A DNA stretch of 64,000 nt from Enterococcus sp. BWR-S5 (GTDB lineage: Bacteria; Bacillota; Bacilli; Lactobacillales; Enterococcaceae). Of this stretch, positions 44,147 through 53,437 are shown piece after piece. How positions within the stretch are numbered: the first letter of the stretch is position 1; the number at the start of each line of letters is the position of its first letter. A program made the position numbers and the translations under genes. The stretch covers positions 1 through 64,000 of the forward strand of contig NZ_JADOEQ010000014.1 in NCBI RefSeq assembly GCF_016745255.1, written 5' to 3'. Under the pieces are notes generated by a model. That model was not told where the DNA came from, did no database searches, and saw nothing but the letters and a program-made list of their open reading frames with translations.

Positions 44147-46648
44147 TTGAAACTACAATTTCCATTGAACAAAATAAAGGGAAATATGATGTTTACGAAC
44201 AACAATGAAATTTGGGCGTATTACAGAATCAAATCAACAAGCATACCGCCGACGGCGGATAGAAAGAAAGAAGAAATTAAGCGCAAGTTCATGCACTTAG
44301 TGAATGAGCTGCAAAGTGTGGGCGGAATTGATATTTTTATGGTACCTCGTGATATGACACTAGAAGAACGATTTCAAGAACTGGCTAAGTCTTTCAGTCC
44401 TGATGTAAAAGAGACGGCTGAACATTATGCAGAACAGACTATTCAGAAGTTACAAAATGAAATGGGTATGATCTATACATATGATTGGGTATTAGGTGTA
44501 CCTTTAAAATCTGCATTTGAAGTTGATTCCTTTAAAGAGGGAATTAAGCGGGTGTATGAGAACTTTAGAAAGAATGTTTTGCATTTTGCGGGGTATCAAC
44601 TCAATGTTCAGGATAGCGATTTTGAGGAGGTTGAGGAGCTAGAAAGTTTAATTTCAAGGAAAACAAGTATGTTTCAAGGTGAGCGATTGACCGAAAAAGA
44701 AATGTATTACTTGAATCGTTTGAATTTTATTCGCAATATGCCTCATTCGCTGCAAGGTCAAGCCTCTAATACATCAGTAGAAAATATTACTGACTGTATT
44801 ATTGATCCTAGTCATGCGGGAATGTTAAAGCTAAAGAGTATAGAGGGCGAAAGCACTATTGCTATTTTGCCATTAGCAGAAACGCCGAACGTACTGAACT
44901 ATATGCACATTGCAGAAATTGTTCAAACGCTGCCGTTCCCTGTTGAATTGCGTTATAAAGTCAAGTATCAAAATCTTAAAGGGTCGTTAGGGGTGGCGGG
45001 AAAAGCGAACCGTTCGGCGCTGCGTTTGAAAAACGTAGTGAAAGAAAGTCGCTCTGTTGGGAATAATGAAAGCAGACGGGTGTCTCAAAGTCGCTTGATT
45101 GTAGAGGATTTGAAAGAGCAAGTTGAGGGCGAAAAGGCTATAGTGAACTGGTTAGGCTGTATTGTGATTTATGCAAAGAGTGTAAAGGAATGCAAGCAGC
45201 GAATTAATACAGTAATCTCATTGTTTAAAACTCGAAAAATACAGATTTCTCGTGCACAATCACAACAGGTATATCTGTACTACAAGAATTTACTGGGTGT
45301 GGGGCTTGAATCTAGTGATACTAAATGGATTCAAACGACCAATACAGCCGGATTCTGTGAAAATCTTCTTGCTATCAATCAGCGGGTAGGTTTTAGAACA
45401 GGGTGGTATATTGGGCGTGTTGATCCACATATTTCGGGGGCTAAAAGTCTACAAAGTGCAACATATTCAAGTAGAAATATCGTACTGACGAATCCGTTCA
45501 CCGCTAACAAATGGAATGAGGAAATGGGAACGGCAAGCCCTCATATCGCTGTAACTGGTGAAACTGGTATGGGTAAGACGTTTCTGGTGAGTTTGATTTT
45601 TACATTTTTATCAATGTTAGCAGTAAAAGGGCTGTTCATTGATCCAAAAACGGAAAAAATCAAGCAATATAAGCATTTTTTGTCTGATCCACGAAACAAG
45701 AAAAGATATCCGCTTTACTACTCATTAATAGAGCAGTTTCATTTAATCACGCTTGATCCTAACGATGAAAAGAACTTTGGTGTGCTTGATCCGATTACTT
45801 TCTTATCTGGAACTGATGCGAAAGATACGGCTGAGGCTATGATTTATCAAATGATAAGTCTTGATGATACTCGTGTCGGTCAATCTGAATTATCTAAAGC
45901 AATCCGGCAAGTGGTAGAATGGCGGGCTGAGGGGCGAAAGGTCGGTATGCTCCATGTGGTTAAATTGCTACAGGATCATGAGAATACAGAAGTACAAGAA
46001 ATCGGAAATCTGCTTGATGAAAAGGTTCAAGGCAGTATTTTGCGCTTAGGATTTTCGGACGGTCAAAATGAGGGGCTTAATTTTGAGGAGAGGATAACGA
46101 TAGTAGGGGTTATGGGTCTTTCAGTTCCTAGAGAGTCCGATGATCCGTCTACCTATTCACAAAGTGAAAAGAAAAGCCTTGCTCTTATGGTGCCGCTTGG
46201 TAAGTTCTGTGAGAAGTTTGGCTCTATGAATGATGAAGAGGAAACCTTTGAGGTATTTGAAGAGGCTTGGATTTTCAATACTACAGCAGTAGGGAAGAAA
46301 ATACTTAGTTCAATTAAGCGGGTCGGACGATCTCAAAATAATATGCTGCTCTATTCTACTCAATCAGTTATGGACGTGACAAGTGAAGACGATCATGGGA
46401 ACTTTGGTACGATCTTTGCATTTAATGAGCCGAAAGAAGAGGATAAGATTTTACAGCACGTCGGGGTTGATGTGAGTGAGAAAAATCGTGAGTGGCTTTC
46501 TGGTATGAAAAAAGGTCAGTGTTTAATGCTTGATGTGTATAAGAACGTTCAGAAAATATCAGTGCATTGTCTGTTTCCTGAAATCAAGAAAACATTTGAT
46601 ACAGTGAAAGAAACATCAAACAGTCAAGCTGAAAAAATGTTCGTGTAA
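44147..46648 (+). CDS. VirB4-family ATPase (TcpF/ConE)
   Basis: TTG 44147 follows AAGGAGG and gives 833 residues. The N-terminal TraC/VirB4 domain is followed by an ATPase domain with Walker A VTGETGMGKTFLVS (near residue 470) and Walker B FEVFEEAWIF (near 705). It energises assembly or function of the conjugation channel at the membrane. It lies directly after the internal terminator, so its level may be set by read-through. Confidence 0.92.
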   Translation: MKLQFPLNKIKGNMMFTNNNEIWAYYRIKSTSIPPTADRKKEEIKRKFMHLVNELQSVGGIDIFMVPRDMTLEERFQELAKSFSPDVKETAEHYAEQTIQKLQNEMGMIYTYDWVLGVPLKSAFEVDSFKEGIKRVYENFRKNVLHFAGYQLNVQDSDFEEVEELESLISRKTSMFQGERLTEKEMYYLNRLNFIRNMPHSLQGQASNTSVENITDCIIDPSHAGMLKLKSIEGESTIAILPLAETPNVLNYMHIAEIVQTLPFPVELRYKVKYQNLKGSLGVAGKANRSALRLKNVVKESRSVGNNESRRVSQSRLIVEDLKEQVEGEKAIVNWLGCIVIYAKSVKECKQRINTVISLFKTRKIQISRAQSQQVYLYYKNLLGVGLESSDTKWIQTTNTAGFCENLLAINQRVGFRTGWYIGRVDPHISGAKSLQSATYSSRNIVLTNPFTANKWNEEMGTASPHIAVTGETGMGKTFLVSLIFTFLSMLAVKGLFIDPKTEKIKQYKHFLSDPRNKKRYPLYYSLIEQFHLITLDPNDEKNFGVLDPITFLSGTDAKDTAEAMIYQMISLDDTRVGQSELSKAIRQVVEWRAEGRKVGMLHVVKLLQDHENTEVQEIGNLLDEKVQGSILRLGFSDGQNEGLNFEERITIVGVMGLSVPRESDDPSTYSQSEKKSLALMVPLGKFCEKFGSMNDEEETFEVFEEAWIFNTTAVGKKILSSIKRVGRSQNNMLLYSTQSVMDVTSEDDHGNFGTIFAFNEPKEEDKILQHVGVDVSEKNREWLSGMKKGQCLMLDVYKNVQKISVHCLFPEIKKTFDTVKETSNSQAEKMFV

Positions 46649-46661
46649 GGAGGGAATGAAA

Positions 46662-48425
46662 ATGGATAAATTTTCAGTAAATTCTTACATGTCACTGATG
46701 AACACTGAGGGTAGCTTTTGGGTAATTGGTGACGAAAAAATGTATCAACTCATAAATTTTCTAATAAATATAGGTATGGTTTTAAACAGGTGGATTTATC
46801 AGCTCGTGGATCTTAGCCTACAAATATTTATGAGTAATACAGTATTTGAGGATACTATAGGAAGTGTATTCAAAGTTGCGGTGAATCTTTATAGCTCCCT
46901 ATTTTCAAGTCTAGGAACTACGCTGTTTATCTTTGCTCTTGTGTCTATCTTCATGATCTTTACCTTATCAAGTCCACAAGAAGCATTTAGAAAGATAGTT
47001 GTGCTCTTTGCAGTCATCGGGATAAATTTTGTAGTTTATTCTAGGGGGGAAGAGTATCTAAACGATGTGAACGGAATTTTTGAAGAGGTTGAAACGGTAA
47101 TGACTTCTGCTATTGCCTTGCCGATGTTCGATAATGAGGGAAATCAAACGGAACTCAATGCGGGTGCTGAAAGCTCTGTTGATGTTATGCGGGAAACCTA
47201 TTTTAAAGTGTCTATGCAACAAGCTTTTGCAATGGTGAATTTCGGAACACCTGAGTATAAAAAGGAATTTGAGAAATTTTTATATACAGTAGACCAAGAG
47301 AATGATGAGAATGCAAAAAAAGACCTTAAGGATAATGTTAGAGAAGCAAGTGAAGAAAATCGTTACTTGACGCCTGATGGTGGGCTAGACAAAATGTTTA
47401 TAAGTGCCTATGCCGTTGTTTCAAATCTCTTTGTTGGTGCTCCGCTTCTTCTAATAGCTGTGATGAAATTTCTTTTGAAAATCATTATTTTATGTATGGT
47501 CTTTGGGTTGCCGATCCTAAGTCTATTAAGTCTGATCCCCAAATTTTCAAATAGCATTTTCAATGGTATCGGAAAAATGATGATGGTGTTTTTCATCGGT
47601 GTTTTTCTATCAGTTGCAATGTACTTGTTTTTCTTCGTCATGACATTAATTGATAGCTCGGTAATAGCTCTTGCGGGGGTAGCGGGTGGTGCAACTTTAG
47701 TCAGTTGTGTTCTTGCAGCGATTGTTAAAGGTGTTACAGTTTTCTGTATTGTGAAATTTAGAAACCAAATCGTTAGCTTTGTGACTGGTGGAAGAGTAAC
47801 AAACGTGAACGGCATGGATAGACGAATGTTGAGAGAATTGAGAAAGAATAGAAAAAATTCTGATGTTGATGTTCGTGTTTCAAATCCGTCAAATGCTGAT
47901 ACTAGTGATAATGAGGAAAGTTCAAACTCTACTGATCTTTCTGATGTGGATTCTCGTGACTATACCGATCCTGTGGAAATTGAGAATTGGCAAGACAATG
48001 TTTCTAATCAAGAGGAACAGCCTGATCCGGATCATACTGAAACGAACGAGAATCGGGCTGATACCGAAAAAATTGATCTTGAAAAGGATATTGAAGAGGA
48101 ACAAGAAGAGGCGGCTGATCTTGAAAGGATTGAGGTAGAAAATGATGTTGAGACAGATGTTGAAACAGTTGATCCGGTTGAAGTTCTTCCGGCTGATCTT
48201 GAAAAGCTAGAAGTTGAGGAGCCTGAGCCTGTGGAAGTTGAAACTGAAAATCTGGATTCTTTAGAAGCTGCTGAACCTCCTGAACATGAATATGGCGATC
48301 CTGATTCCGTTGAAGTGAATAATCAAGTGAATCATGAAATGAACGACTACAGCACTTTAGAGGAGCCGCCAGAAGTGAATCATGAGGAATACTATGAAGA
48401 GTTAGAAATGTTAAGAAATGAGTAA
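46662..48425 (+). CDS. VirB6-like channel protein (TcpH/ConG)
   Basis: I use ATG 46662, properly spaced from GGAGG; 46656 is too close. The 587-residue protein has an N-terminal membrane region, a periplasm-side loop (about 145-250) and a cluster of five or so helices (about 250-375), then a long acidic, Glu-rich tail (about 395-587). VirB6-like proteins form the membrane pore. The acidic tail is longer than in most relatives. It overlaps the next gene by 8 bp. Confidence 0.85.
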   Translation: MDKFSVNSYMSLMNTEGSFWVIGDEKMYQLINFLINIGMVLNRWIYQLVDLSLQIFMSNTVFEDTIGSVFKVAVNLYSSLFSSLGTTLFIFALVSIFMIFTLSSPQEAFRKIVVLFAVIGINFVVYSRGEEYLNDVNGIFEEVETVMTSAIALPMFDNEGNQTELNAGAESSVDVMRETYFKVSMQQAFAMVNFGTPEYKKEFEKFLYTVDQENDENAKKDLKDNVREASEENRYLTPDGGLDKMFISAYAVVSNLFVGAPLLLIAVMKFLLKIIILCMVFGLPILSLLSLIPKFSNSIFNGIGKMMMVFFIGVFLSVAMYLFFFVMTLIDSSVIALAGVAGGATLVSCVLAAIVKGVTVFCIVKFRNQIVSFVTGGRVTNVNGMDRRMLRELRKNRKNSDVDVRVSNPSNADTSDNEESSNSTDLSDVDSRDYTDPVEIENWQDNVSNQEEQPDPDHTETNENRADTEKIDLEKDIEEEQEEAADLERIEVENDVETDVETVDPVEVLPADLEKLEVEEPEPVEVETENLDSLEAAEPPEHEYGDPDSVEVNNQVNHEMNDYSTLEEPPEVNHEEYYEELEMLRNE

Positions 48426-49452
48426 AATGTTGAAAAGGTTCGGTAAGGTCGTTCTGCCGTTCCTTTTTCTGCTTCTATTTGTCATTTTTCTTTTCGGTGG
48501 TAGTGGTATATCTGGATCAAATGGAGGATCAAGCAAGCCGGAACTATCAACAGAAGCAGAACAAAATGCTTGGGAAATCTGGTCTTTACTCAAGGAAAAG
48601 GGTTGGACTGAGGAAGCGATAGCCGGACTTTTAGGGAATATAGACCAAGAGACGGGTGGAACTTTTGTGGCTGATACAAATGAAATCGGTGGTGGCGGTG
48701 GCTACGGTTTAATTCAATGGACTCCTAAAAGTGTTTTGCTTAATCATTTAGAGCTTTCTGATATTTCTGGTGATTACAAGACAATAAAGACACAAGTGGA
48801 AATTATCGACTGGGAATTATCCGGAGTGGGTCGGGGTTATATTCCTACTTCTGCATATCCTTACAGCGGTGAAGAATATAAGCAACTTACAGATTTAAAG
48901 AAAGCAGCTACAGCATATGAGGTAAATCGTGAACGTCCTCGTGATCCACACCCTGAAAGGCAAGAACTAGCTCAGAAATGGTATGACCTGTTTCATGGTG
49001 CTTCAAGTCCTCCAAGTTCCGGTGGTGATAATACGGCTACTGGGTGGAAGAAAAAAGCGATTGAATTGGCATATGCTGATGTTGGGAAAACTTATCCGAC
49101 AGGGTGGAATGCTGAGGGTGAATGTATCAAAGCTGTTCAAAGGTGGATCAACTCCGGCGGCGGTCGTTTTGGTGTTGGTGGTGTTCGGTCTGGTTATATC
49201 AACTCAGGAGCGAAAGAAGTATCAAAAAATGAAGTACAGGCGGGTGATGTAATGCAATATGAAAGCATAATCAGTCCTGATTCATTTAGTACAGGTGTCC
49301 ACACGCTTTTAATTACTGGTGTCAATGGTGACGGTACTTTTAAAATCGTTGAATCTAACAATCCGGGCGGTTCTGGTCTTGTGAGTGCAACAGAAAATTG
49401 GACTCCTAGACCTCCGGCGAATTTTAGAACAGTCTATTGGCGTTTTCCTTAA
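48418..49452 (+). CDS. Bifunctional peptidoglycan hydrolase (CwlT/TcpG-like)
   Basis: This 344-residue protein has an N-terminal anchor helix (residues 9-26), a phage-tail-lysozyme domain (about 48-190; GLLGNIDQETGGTF with the catalytic Glu, then GYGLIQWTP) and a C-terminal CHAP/NlpC-like cysteine peptidase domain (about 208-344; GECIKAVQRWI with Cys, GVHTLLITGV with His). Such enzymes open the wall locally so the channel can pass. It ends the ICEBs1-type transfer operon. Confidence 0.87.
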   Translation: MSKMLKRFGKVVLPFLFLLLFVIFLFGGSGISGSNGGSSKPELSTEAEQNAWEIWSLLKEKGWTEEAIAGLLGNIDQETGGTFVADTNEIGGGGGYGLIQWTPKSVLLNHLELSDISGDYKTIKTQVEIIDWELSGVGRGYIPTSAYPYSGEEYKQLTDLKKAATAYEVNRERPRDPHPERQELAQKWYDLFHGASSPPSSGGDNTATGWKKKAIELAYADVGKTYPTGWNAEGECIKAVQRWINSGGGRFGVGGVRSGYINSGAKEVSKNEVQAGDVMQYESIISPDSFSTGVHTLLITGVNGDGTFKIVESNNPGGSGLVSATENWTPRPPANFRTVYWRFP

Positions 49453-49516
49453 AAATGCTAGTGATGATCGCTTTTAAATGTTACAATATGATTTGTTTAG
49501 AACAGGAGGGAACAGA

Positions 49517-49906
49517 GTGAAAAGATACATCGGGGTGGTTCTGGTTGTTTTAATAGTTTTGGTTGGCTGTGGTGAAAGTTCTAAGTCAAGTCAAGGGGAA
49601 GCGATCGTTGAGGCTGTATTTGAGTATAATTCTAATGAAAATGAAAATAAAATTCATTATGAAAGAAAGCAATCCAATGTGACGGTTTATGAATCTGGTA
49701 GTGACTTTTATGTTTTGATGGAGAAGCAAAAGGTTATGGATTCTGGAACTAAGACTGTGACTGATTCAATTTATAGAGTGAGAAAGCATGATAAATTTTC
49801 TGTTTCTCAATCAGATATTGAACAAGAGTACAATGAAGATATTTTAAAGGATAACCTATCAATCATTTATGAAGAAGAGAATGTTGATTTAGTAGATGAA
49901 CTGTAA
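49517..49906 (+). CDS. Small lipoprotein
   Basis: GTG 49517 after AGGAGGG gives 129 residues with a type II signal peptide (VVLIVLVGCGES lipobox; Cys about residue 18). The remainder is a small beta-rich domain (VTVYESGSDFYVLMEKQK). I do not recognise it. Its place after the hydrolase gene suggests surface exposure in the donor, perhaps exclusion or mating-pair control, but that is a guess. Confidence 0.65.
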   Translation: MKRYIGVVLVVLIVLVGCGESSKSSQGEAIVEAVFEYNSNENENKIHYERKQSNVTVYESGSDFYVLMEKQKVMDSGTKTVTDSIYRVRKHDKFSVSQSDIEQEYNEDILKDNLSIIYEEENVDLVDEL

Positions 49907-49931
49907 TAGTTGATAATATTGAACTGGTAAA

Positions 49932-49967
49932 GATGAAAATCTTTGCTGGTTCTTTTTTTTTATTTTG
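49932..49967 (+). terminator. Terminator after the lipoprotein gene
   Basis: GTAAAGAT/ATCTTTGC with outer G-U pairs and T8 following. A homologous hairpin occurs at about 51220-51251 in the duplicated right end. Confidence 0.75.
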
Positions 49968-49977
49968 GAGGTATGCA

Positions 49978-50394
49978 ATGAATGAACTAATGAAGCAAAT
50001 GGGATTCATGATATACGAATCTTCTGTTGAAAATGAGAATGATCGTTTTCCGCCGGTGCTGTTTGAAAGGCAGCTATCTTTGCAAACGTCCTTGATTTTA
50101 GAGGCTGAGGCGAATGGAAACGGTGAGAGGTATGAATATTCTTTTTATAAAATAAAGTATGTGTATCAAACAAACGCTATAAAAGAAGTAAAAGTCTATC
50201 TATCTGGCGGTGGTAAGGAATACGCAATAGAGAGGGTCTTTGGGTGGCTCTTGAATGTAGGCCTTCTTTCCGCTGATGTGGTTTCTGATCTGAAAAAGGA
50301 AATTAAAATACCTGAAAGAAAGAAACCTAGAAAGCGATATAGTCAAAGAAAGATAGACGAACAAAGAAAGATAAAACTGGGGGTAATAGAATAA
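49978..50394 (+). CDS. Hypothetical ICE right-end protein
   Basis: ATG 49978 after GGAGG gives 138 residues: an N-terminal MNELMKQMGF, a beta-rich middle (YEYSFYKIKYVYQTNAIKEV) and a very basic tail (ERKKPRKRYSQRKIDEQRK). I know no family. A second, broken copy lies at 51272-51585, so this gene belongs to the duplicated right-end module. Confidence 0.6.
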   Translation: MNELMKQMGFMIYESSVENENDRFPPVLFERQLSLQTSLILEAEANGNGERYEYSFYKIKYVYQTNAIKEVKVYLSGGGKEYAIERVFGWLLNVGLLSADVVSDLKKEIKIPERKKPRKRYSQRKIDEQRKIKLGVIE

Positions 50395-50408
50395 GCCTAT
50401 TTCTAGGC

Positions 50409-50768
50409 TTATTTTTTTATAATGAAATATAGTAGACCAAATGGCGCAATAAAAAGAGCGAATAGTAGTGCGAAAAAAAACTTTGATAACCATGCTATTA
50501 AACCTACTATTCCCAACAAATCTAAGTCTGCAAAACTAATATCAGTATCAAATCCCAAAGCTTCTAAAATGGAATCTATTGTAAAAAGACTAAGGGGATA
50601 TAGCATAAAAGAGATAGTGATAAGAAAATAATGAAGCAATTTGAACTTAATTTCATTATCTGAAACTTGATTAATTGAAATAAGTAAGATAAGCGTGAAT
50701 GCTGCAATTAGGTAGCATTTTATAAAATAACCAATTCCTAGGTCATCTAAAATCTTCTTTAGTATCAT
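50409..50768 (-). CDS. Hypothetical membrane protein
   Basis: This 119-residue protein has about three hydrophobic helices (YFIKCYLIAAFTLILLISI, YFLITISFMLYPLSLFTID, KFFFALLFALFIAPFGLLYF). It reads left, convergent with the previous gene, with a palindromic terminator (AAGCCTATTTCTAGGCTT) between them. A truncated copy lies at 52869-53110. The function is unknown. Confidence 0.6.
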   Translation of the reverse strand: MILKKILDDLGIGYFIKCYLIAAFTLILLISINQVSDNEIKFKLLHYFLITISFMLYPLSLFTIDSILEALGFDTDISFADLDLLGIVGLIAWLSKFFFALLFALFIAPFGLLYFIIKK

Positions 50769-51271
50769 GTTATCAATCCTTTTTAATTTGTTTTAGTTAA
50801 GTATACCATATCGAAAAAATAAATTGCTTTGCTCTTTTGTTTATACAGTTATTTAATAGCAAAAAAACATGACTAGAAAATGTCTAAAATGGCTATAAAA
50901 ATCTATAATATAAATAAAATGAATAAAATGCCTAGTGTTTTAATAAGGTTTATAAGTCCTTAAATGCTTTCATGTCACTCGTAAAGCATACAAGGAGAAT
51001 GGGAAGAAATTGACAAGTAGAGCAAAGGTGACAAGCTTGTAATTACTGAAACTGAAATATTAAACTATAAAATTTCAGAAGACAAGAAGCATTTAGTTAT
51101 AAGTCAAGGTCAAAATTCCGACAGTGTTTCTTAACGATTGATGATGTATATTATCGTATAGGGAAGTAAAGAGCACGAGGAATAAGAAAAGAAAATAGAA
51201 GAATAAAGCTAAATGGAGTAGTAAAGAAGTTATTTCTTTACAGGTCCTTTTTTGTTATTTGGAGGTGTAAA
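50769..51271. other. Gap containing the junction of two ICE right ends
   Basis: No intact gene. Bases 50798-50991 are homologous to 53113-53304 and end in a decayed att core (50976-50991). From 50992 the sequence starts the second right-end copy, with decayed sequence that may descend from the lipoprotein gene and then a terminator hairpin near 51220. Confidence 0.55.
50976..50991. repeat. Decayed internal att site
   Basis: CACTCGTAAAGCATAC equals the first nine bases of the att repeat (CACTCGTAA) joined to its last six (GCATAC). The sequence before it matches that before attR. It reads as an att site with an internal deletion of about 31 bp. Confidence 0.65.
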
Positions 51272-51585
51272 ATGAATGAATTAATGAATCTTCTGCAGAA
51301 AATGAGAATGATCGCTTCCCGCCTGTGCTTTTTGAAAGGTAGTTGTCTTTTCAAACGTCCTTGAACCTAGAGGCTGAGGTGAATGGAAGAGGTGAGAGAT
51401 ATGAATATTCTTTTTGTAAAATAAAGTATGTATATCAAACAAACGCTATAAAAAAGGTTAAAGTCTATTTATCCGGTGGAGACAAAGAATGTGCAATAGA
51501 GAGGTTCTTTGGGTGGCTCTTGAATGTAGGGCATCTTTCTATTGATATAGCTTTTGATTTGAAAAGGAATTTAGGTGTTTTATAG
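51272..51585 (+). pseudogene. Broken copy of the 49978-50394 gene
   Basis: The ribosome site GGAGG and ATGAATGAA start are kept, but about 28 bases are missing after codon 5. That shifts the frame, and a CAG codon has become TAG (at the LFERQLS position). The rest reads in frame as LNLEAEVNGRGERYEYSF and so on and stops early, without the basic tail. It is a decayed paralogue in the duplicated right end. Confidence 0.8.
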
Positions 51586-51801
51586 TTAGAAAATATAGTA
51601 AAGAAGAAATTTGATTTTTGAAGAAACATTATTTCTAAAAAGTAATTAATTTTTTGTGTTAAGTAATCAATTTGTGGTATGATTGACTGGAGAGAGAGAC
51701 CTAAATGAATGTATTGTGACTTCTTGTCTTAAATAATTATGCTTTTTATTATTTAGTTCTATTTATCGACTTCAAAATAACTAATATAGGAGGATGTTTT
51801 T
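51586..51801. other. AT-rich promoter region of the lipoprotein gene
   Basis: No gene. AT-rich sequence with TTGACT near 51683. The MBL-fold lipoprotein gene begins downstream after an AGGAGG site. This is the left edge of an approximately 1.25-kb insert that has no counterpart in the first right-end copy. Confidence 0.35.
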
Positions 51802-52764
51802 ATGAAACGACTTTTCAAATGGATTGGTGGAGTAGGCTTGGTTTTATTACTGGCAGCGTGTGGGAGGCAAAATGGCACAATAGATTCGACAGCAGTTTCT
51901 TCTGAAAATACTTTTGAGAAAGAAAGGACTGAAACTAAAAATGTTGTAAAAGAAATTGAGTTAGCTGATGGTGTAAAAACAGTTGTTTTTGGTGCAGATG
52001 AGATAAGTTTTAGTGTAACCTCCACACTAATTATTAGTGGAGATAATGCACTGTTGGTTGATACGAAGTTTACTAAAAATGATGGACAGGAAATTGTTAA
52101 TTATCTAGAAAAGAATAAGTTAAATTTAACAGATATTTTTATTTCCCATGGAGATCCAGACTATTACTTTGGACTTGAGGAAATTAAGAGCGTTTACCCT
52201 AATGTCATTGCGAAAACAACACCGAGTGTAGCTGAACATATTACAAATACGGTATTAAATAAATTAGTAGTTTGGGGAGAAGTTTTGCAAGATCAAAAAC
52301 CTCGAAATGTTGTTTTACCAGAAATTTATACAGAGAAGGAATTTACTTTTGAAGGAATTGATATTGAAATTTTTGGTTCAGATGAAAGTCGAATTTCTTT
52401 GTACATTCCACAGTATGAAATGGTTTTAGGCGGACCAACAATTGTTTCAGGAAACCATATGTTTTTGGCAGATATGAGTACAGAGAAAGATCGTGAGCGT
52501 TGGCGAGATAATCTTGTAGAAATTCGTGATTTAAAACCAGAAATTGTAATTCCTGGACACACGAACTTGGCTAAAGAAAAATTTGATAGTTCTGCCATTG
52601 ATTTTTCTATCGAATATTTAGATAAAGTTGCTGAACTTTTACCTACTACAACTACAAGTGACGAATTGATTCAAAAAATTCAAGATGCCTACCCCGATTT
52701 ACAAAGTTTAGAGGTACTAAACCTAACAGGACTAGTTTTAACCGGTGAAATGGAGTGGAAATAA
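51802..52764 (+). CDS. MBL-fold lipoprotein with altered metal motif
   Basis: This 320-residue protein has a lipoprotein signal (LVLLLAACG; Cys20) and a metallo-beta-lactamase-like fold. The hallmark loop reads ISHGDPDYYFGLE instead of THxHxDH, keeping the first His and the Asp but losing the second and third His. IVIPGHTNL supplies a later His and GNHMFLADM the Asp strand. Quorum-quenching lactonases and related hydrolases share the fold; with these changes activity is uncertain. It is surface-anchored cargo inserted into the second right-end copy, with its own terminator at 52791. Confidence 0.75.
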   Translation: MKRLFKWIGGVGLVLLLAACGRQNGTIDSTAVSSENTFEKERTETKNVVKEIELADGVKTVVFGADEISFSVTSTLIISGDNALLVDTKFTKNDGQEIVNYLEKNKLNLTDIFISHGDPDYYFGLEEIKSVYPNVIAKTTPSVAEHITNTVLNKLVVWGEVLQDQKPRNVVLPEIYTEKEFTFEGIDIEIFGSDESRISLYIPQYEMVLGGPTIVSGNHMFLADMSTEKDRERWRDNLVEIRDLKPEIVIPGHTNLAKEKFDSSAIDFSIEYLDKVAELLPTTTTSDELIQKIQDAYPDLQSLEVLNLTGLVLTGEMEWK

Positions 52765-52790
52765 GCATTTAAAATGGGTGATTCTGTAAG

Positions 52791-52828
52791 AAAACCAACT
52801 GGTAAGTATTTGCTCCAGTTGGTTTTTT
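52791..52828 (+). terminator. Terminator of the MBL lipoprotein gene
   Basis: AAAACCAACTGG pairs with CCAGTTGGTTTT, followed by T-rich sequence. Confidence 0.85.
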
Positions 52829-52868
52829 ATTTACATGTTAAAGGAAGATAAAACTAGGGGGGGATAGA

Positions 52869-53110
52869 ATAAGCTTATTTCTAGGCTTATTTTTTTATAA
52901 TGAAATATAGTAGACCAAATGGTGTAATAAAAAAAGCGAATAGTAGTCGAAAAAGAACTTTGATAACCATGCTGTTAAGCTTACTGTTCCCAACAAGCAA
53001 AACTAATATCAATATCAAATCCCAATGCTTCTAAAATGGAATCGATTGTAAAAAGACTAAGTGGTACAGCATAAAAGAAATAGTGATGAGAAAATAATGA
53101 AGCAATTTGA
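52869..53110 (-). pseudogene. Truncated copy of the 50409-50768 membrane-protein gene
   Basis: Strong nucleotide similarity to 50391-50645, including the AAGCNTATTTCTAGGCTT palindrome, but with small deletions and loss of about 150 bp that encoded the N-terminal part. No open frame remains. It leads through homologous noncoding sequence to attR. Confidence 0.75.
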
Positions 53111-53289
53111 ATTAAGTATACGATATCAAAAAATAAATTGCTTTGCTTTTTTGTTTACACAGTTATTTAATGGCGAAAAAACATGCCTAGAAAATGTCTA
53201 AAGTGGCTATGAAAATCAACAATACTAATAAAATGAATAAAATCCCTAGTGGTTTAATAAGGTTTATATGCCTTTAAAAGCTTCCATAC

Positions 53290-53336
53290 CACTCGTAACG
53301 CGTAGGTCGTAGGTTCGATCCCTATAGCTGGCATAC
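53290..53336. repeat. attR direct repeat (47 bp)
   Basis: Identical by eye to attL at 28753-28799. It contains the tRNA 3' portion and marks the right ICE boundary. Confidence 0.95.
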
Positions 53337-53340
53337 TATA

Positions 53341-53391
53341 AAAAGCTGATACCCTCAACAGATTCAATCTGTTGAGGGTATCAGCTTTTTT
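53341..53391 (+). terminator. Native tRNA-Thr terminator
   Basis: A long stem, AAAAGCTGATACCCTCAACA with its complement, followed by T6. It directly follows attR, as expected for the original downstream sequence of the tRNA. Confidence 0.92.
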
Positions 53392-53412
53392 GATGAAGAA
53401 AATTATTCAATA

Positions 53413-53437
53413 GAAAAACCTTCTCAAGTGAGAAGGT
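53413..53437 (-). terminator. Minus-strand terminator
   Basis: ACCTTCTCA pairs with TGAGAAGGT, followed by T5 on the minus strand. It ends a short leftward transcript that starts near a TATAAT at about 53549. Confidence 0.7.

Larger units (their letters stand above)
28753..53336. mobile_element. ICE of the ICEBs1/Tn916 superfamily in tRNA-Thr
   Basis: A 24.6-kb element is bounded by 47-bp direct repeats (28753-28799, 53290-53336) that begin in the tRNA anticodon stem. The left end encodes int, immA and immR on the minus strand with xis divergent. The right part holds two HelP-like genes, FtsK-type coupling ATPase, oriT, MobT/NicK relaxase, and a TcpC-ConC-TcpE-VirB4-VirB6-hydrolase operon in the ICEBs1 order. 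Cargo includes a TIR protein, an LPNTG surface protein, a SprT-like protease, lipoproteins and a duplicated right end. No antibiotic resistance gene is present. All transfer genes appear intact. Confidence 0.92.

Noticed and set aside
51343-51585. Independent 80-residue gene
   Set aside because: It is the 3' part of the pseudogene copy of 49978-50394, after a CAG-to-TAG change; its apparent start is a TTG inside the old frame.
28753-53336. Insertion sequences or antibiotic resistance genes inside the ICE
   Set aside because: I looked for transposase motifs, IS-type inverted ends and common resistance genes and saw none.
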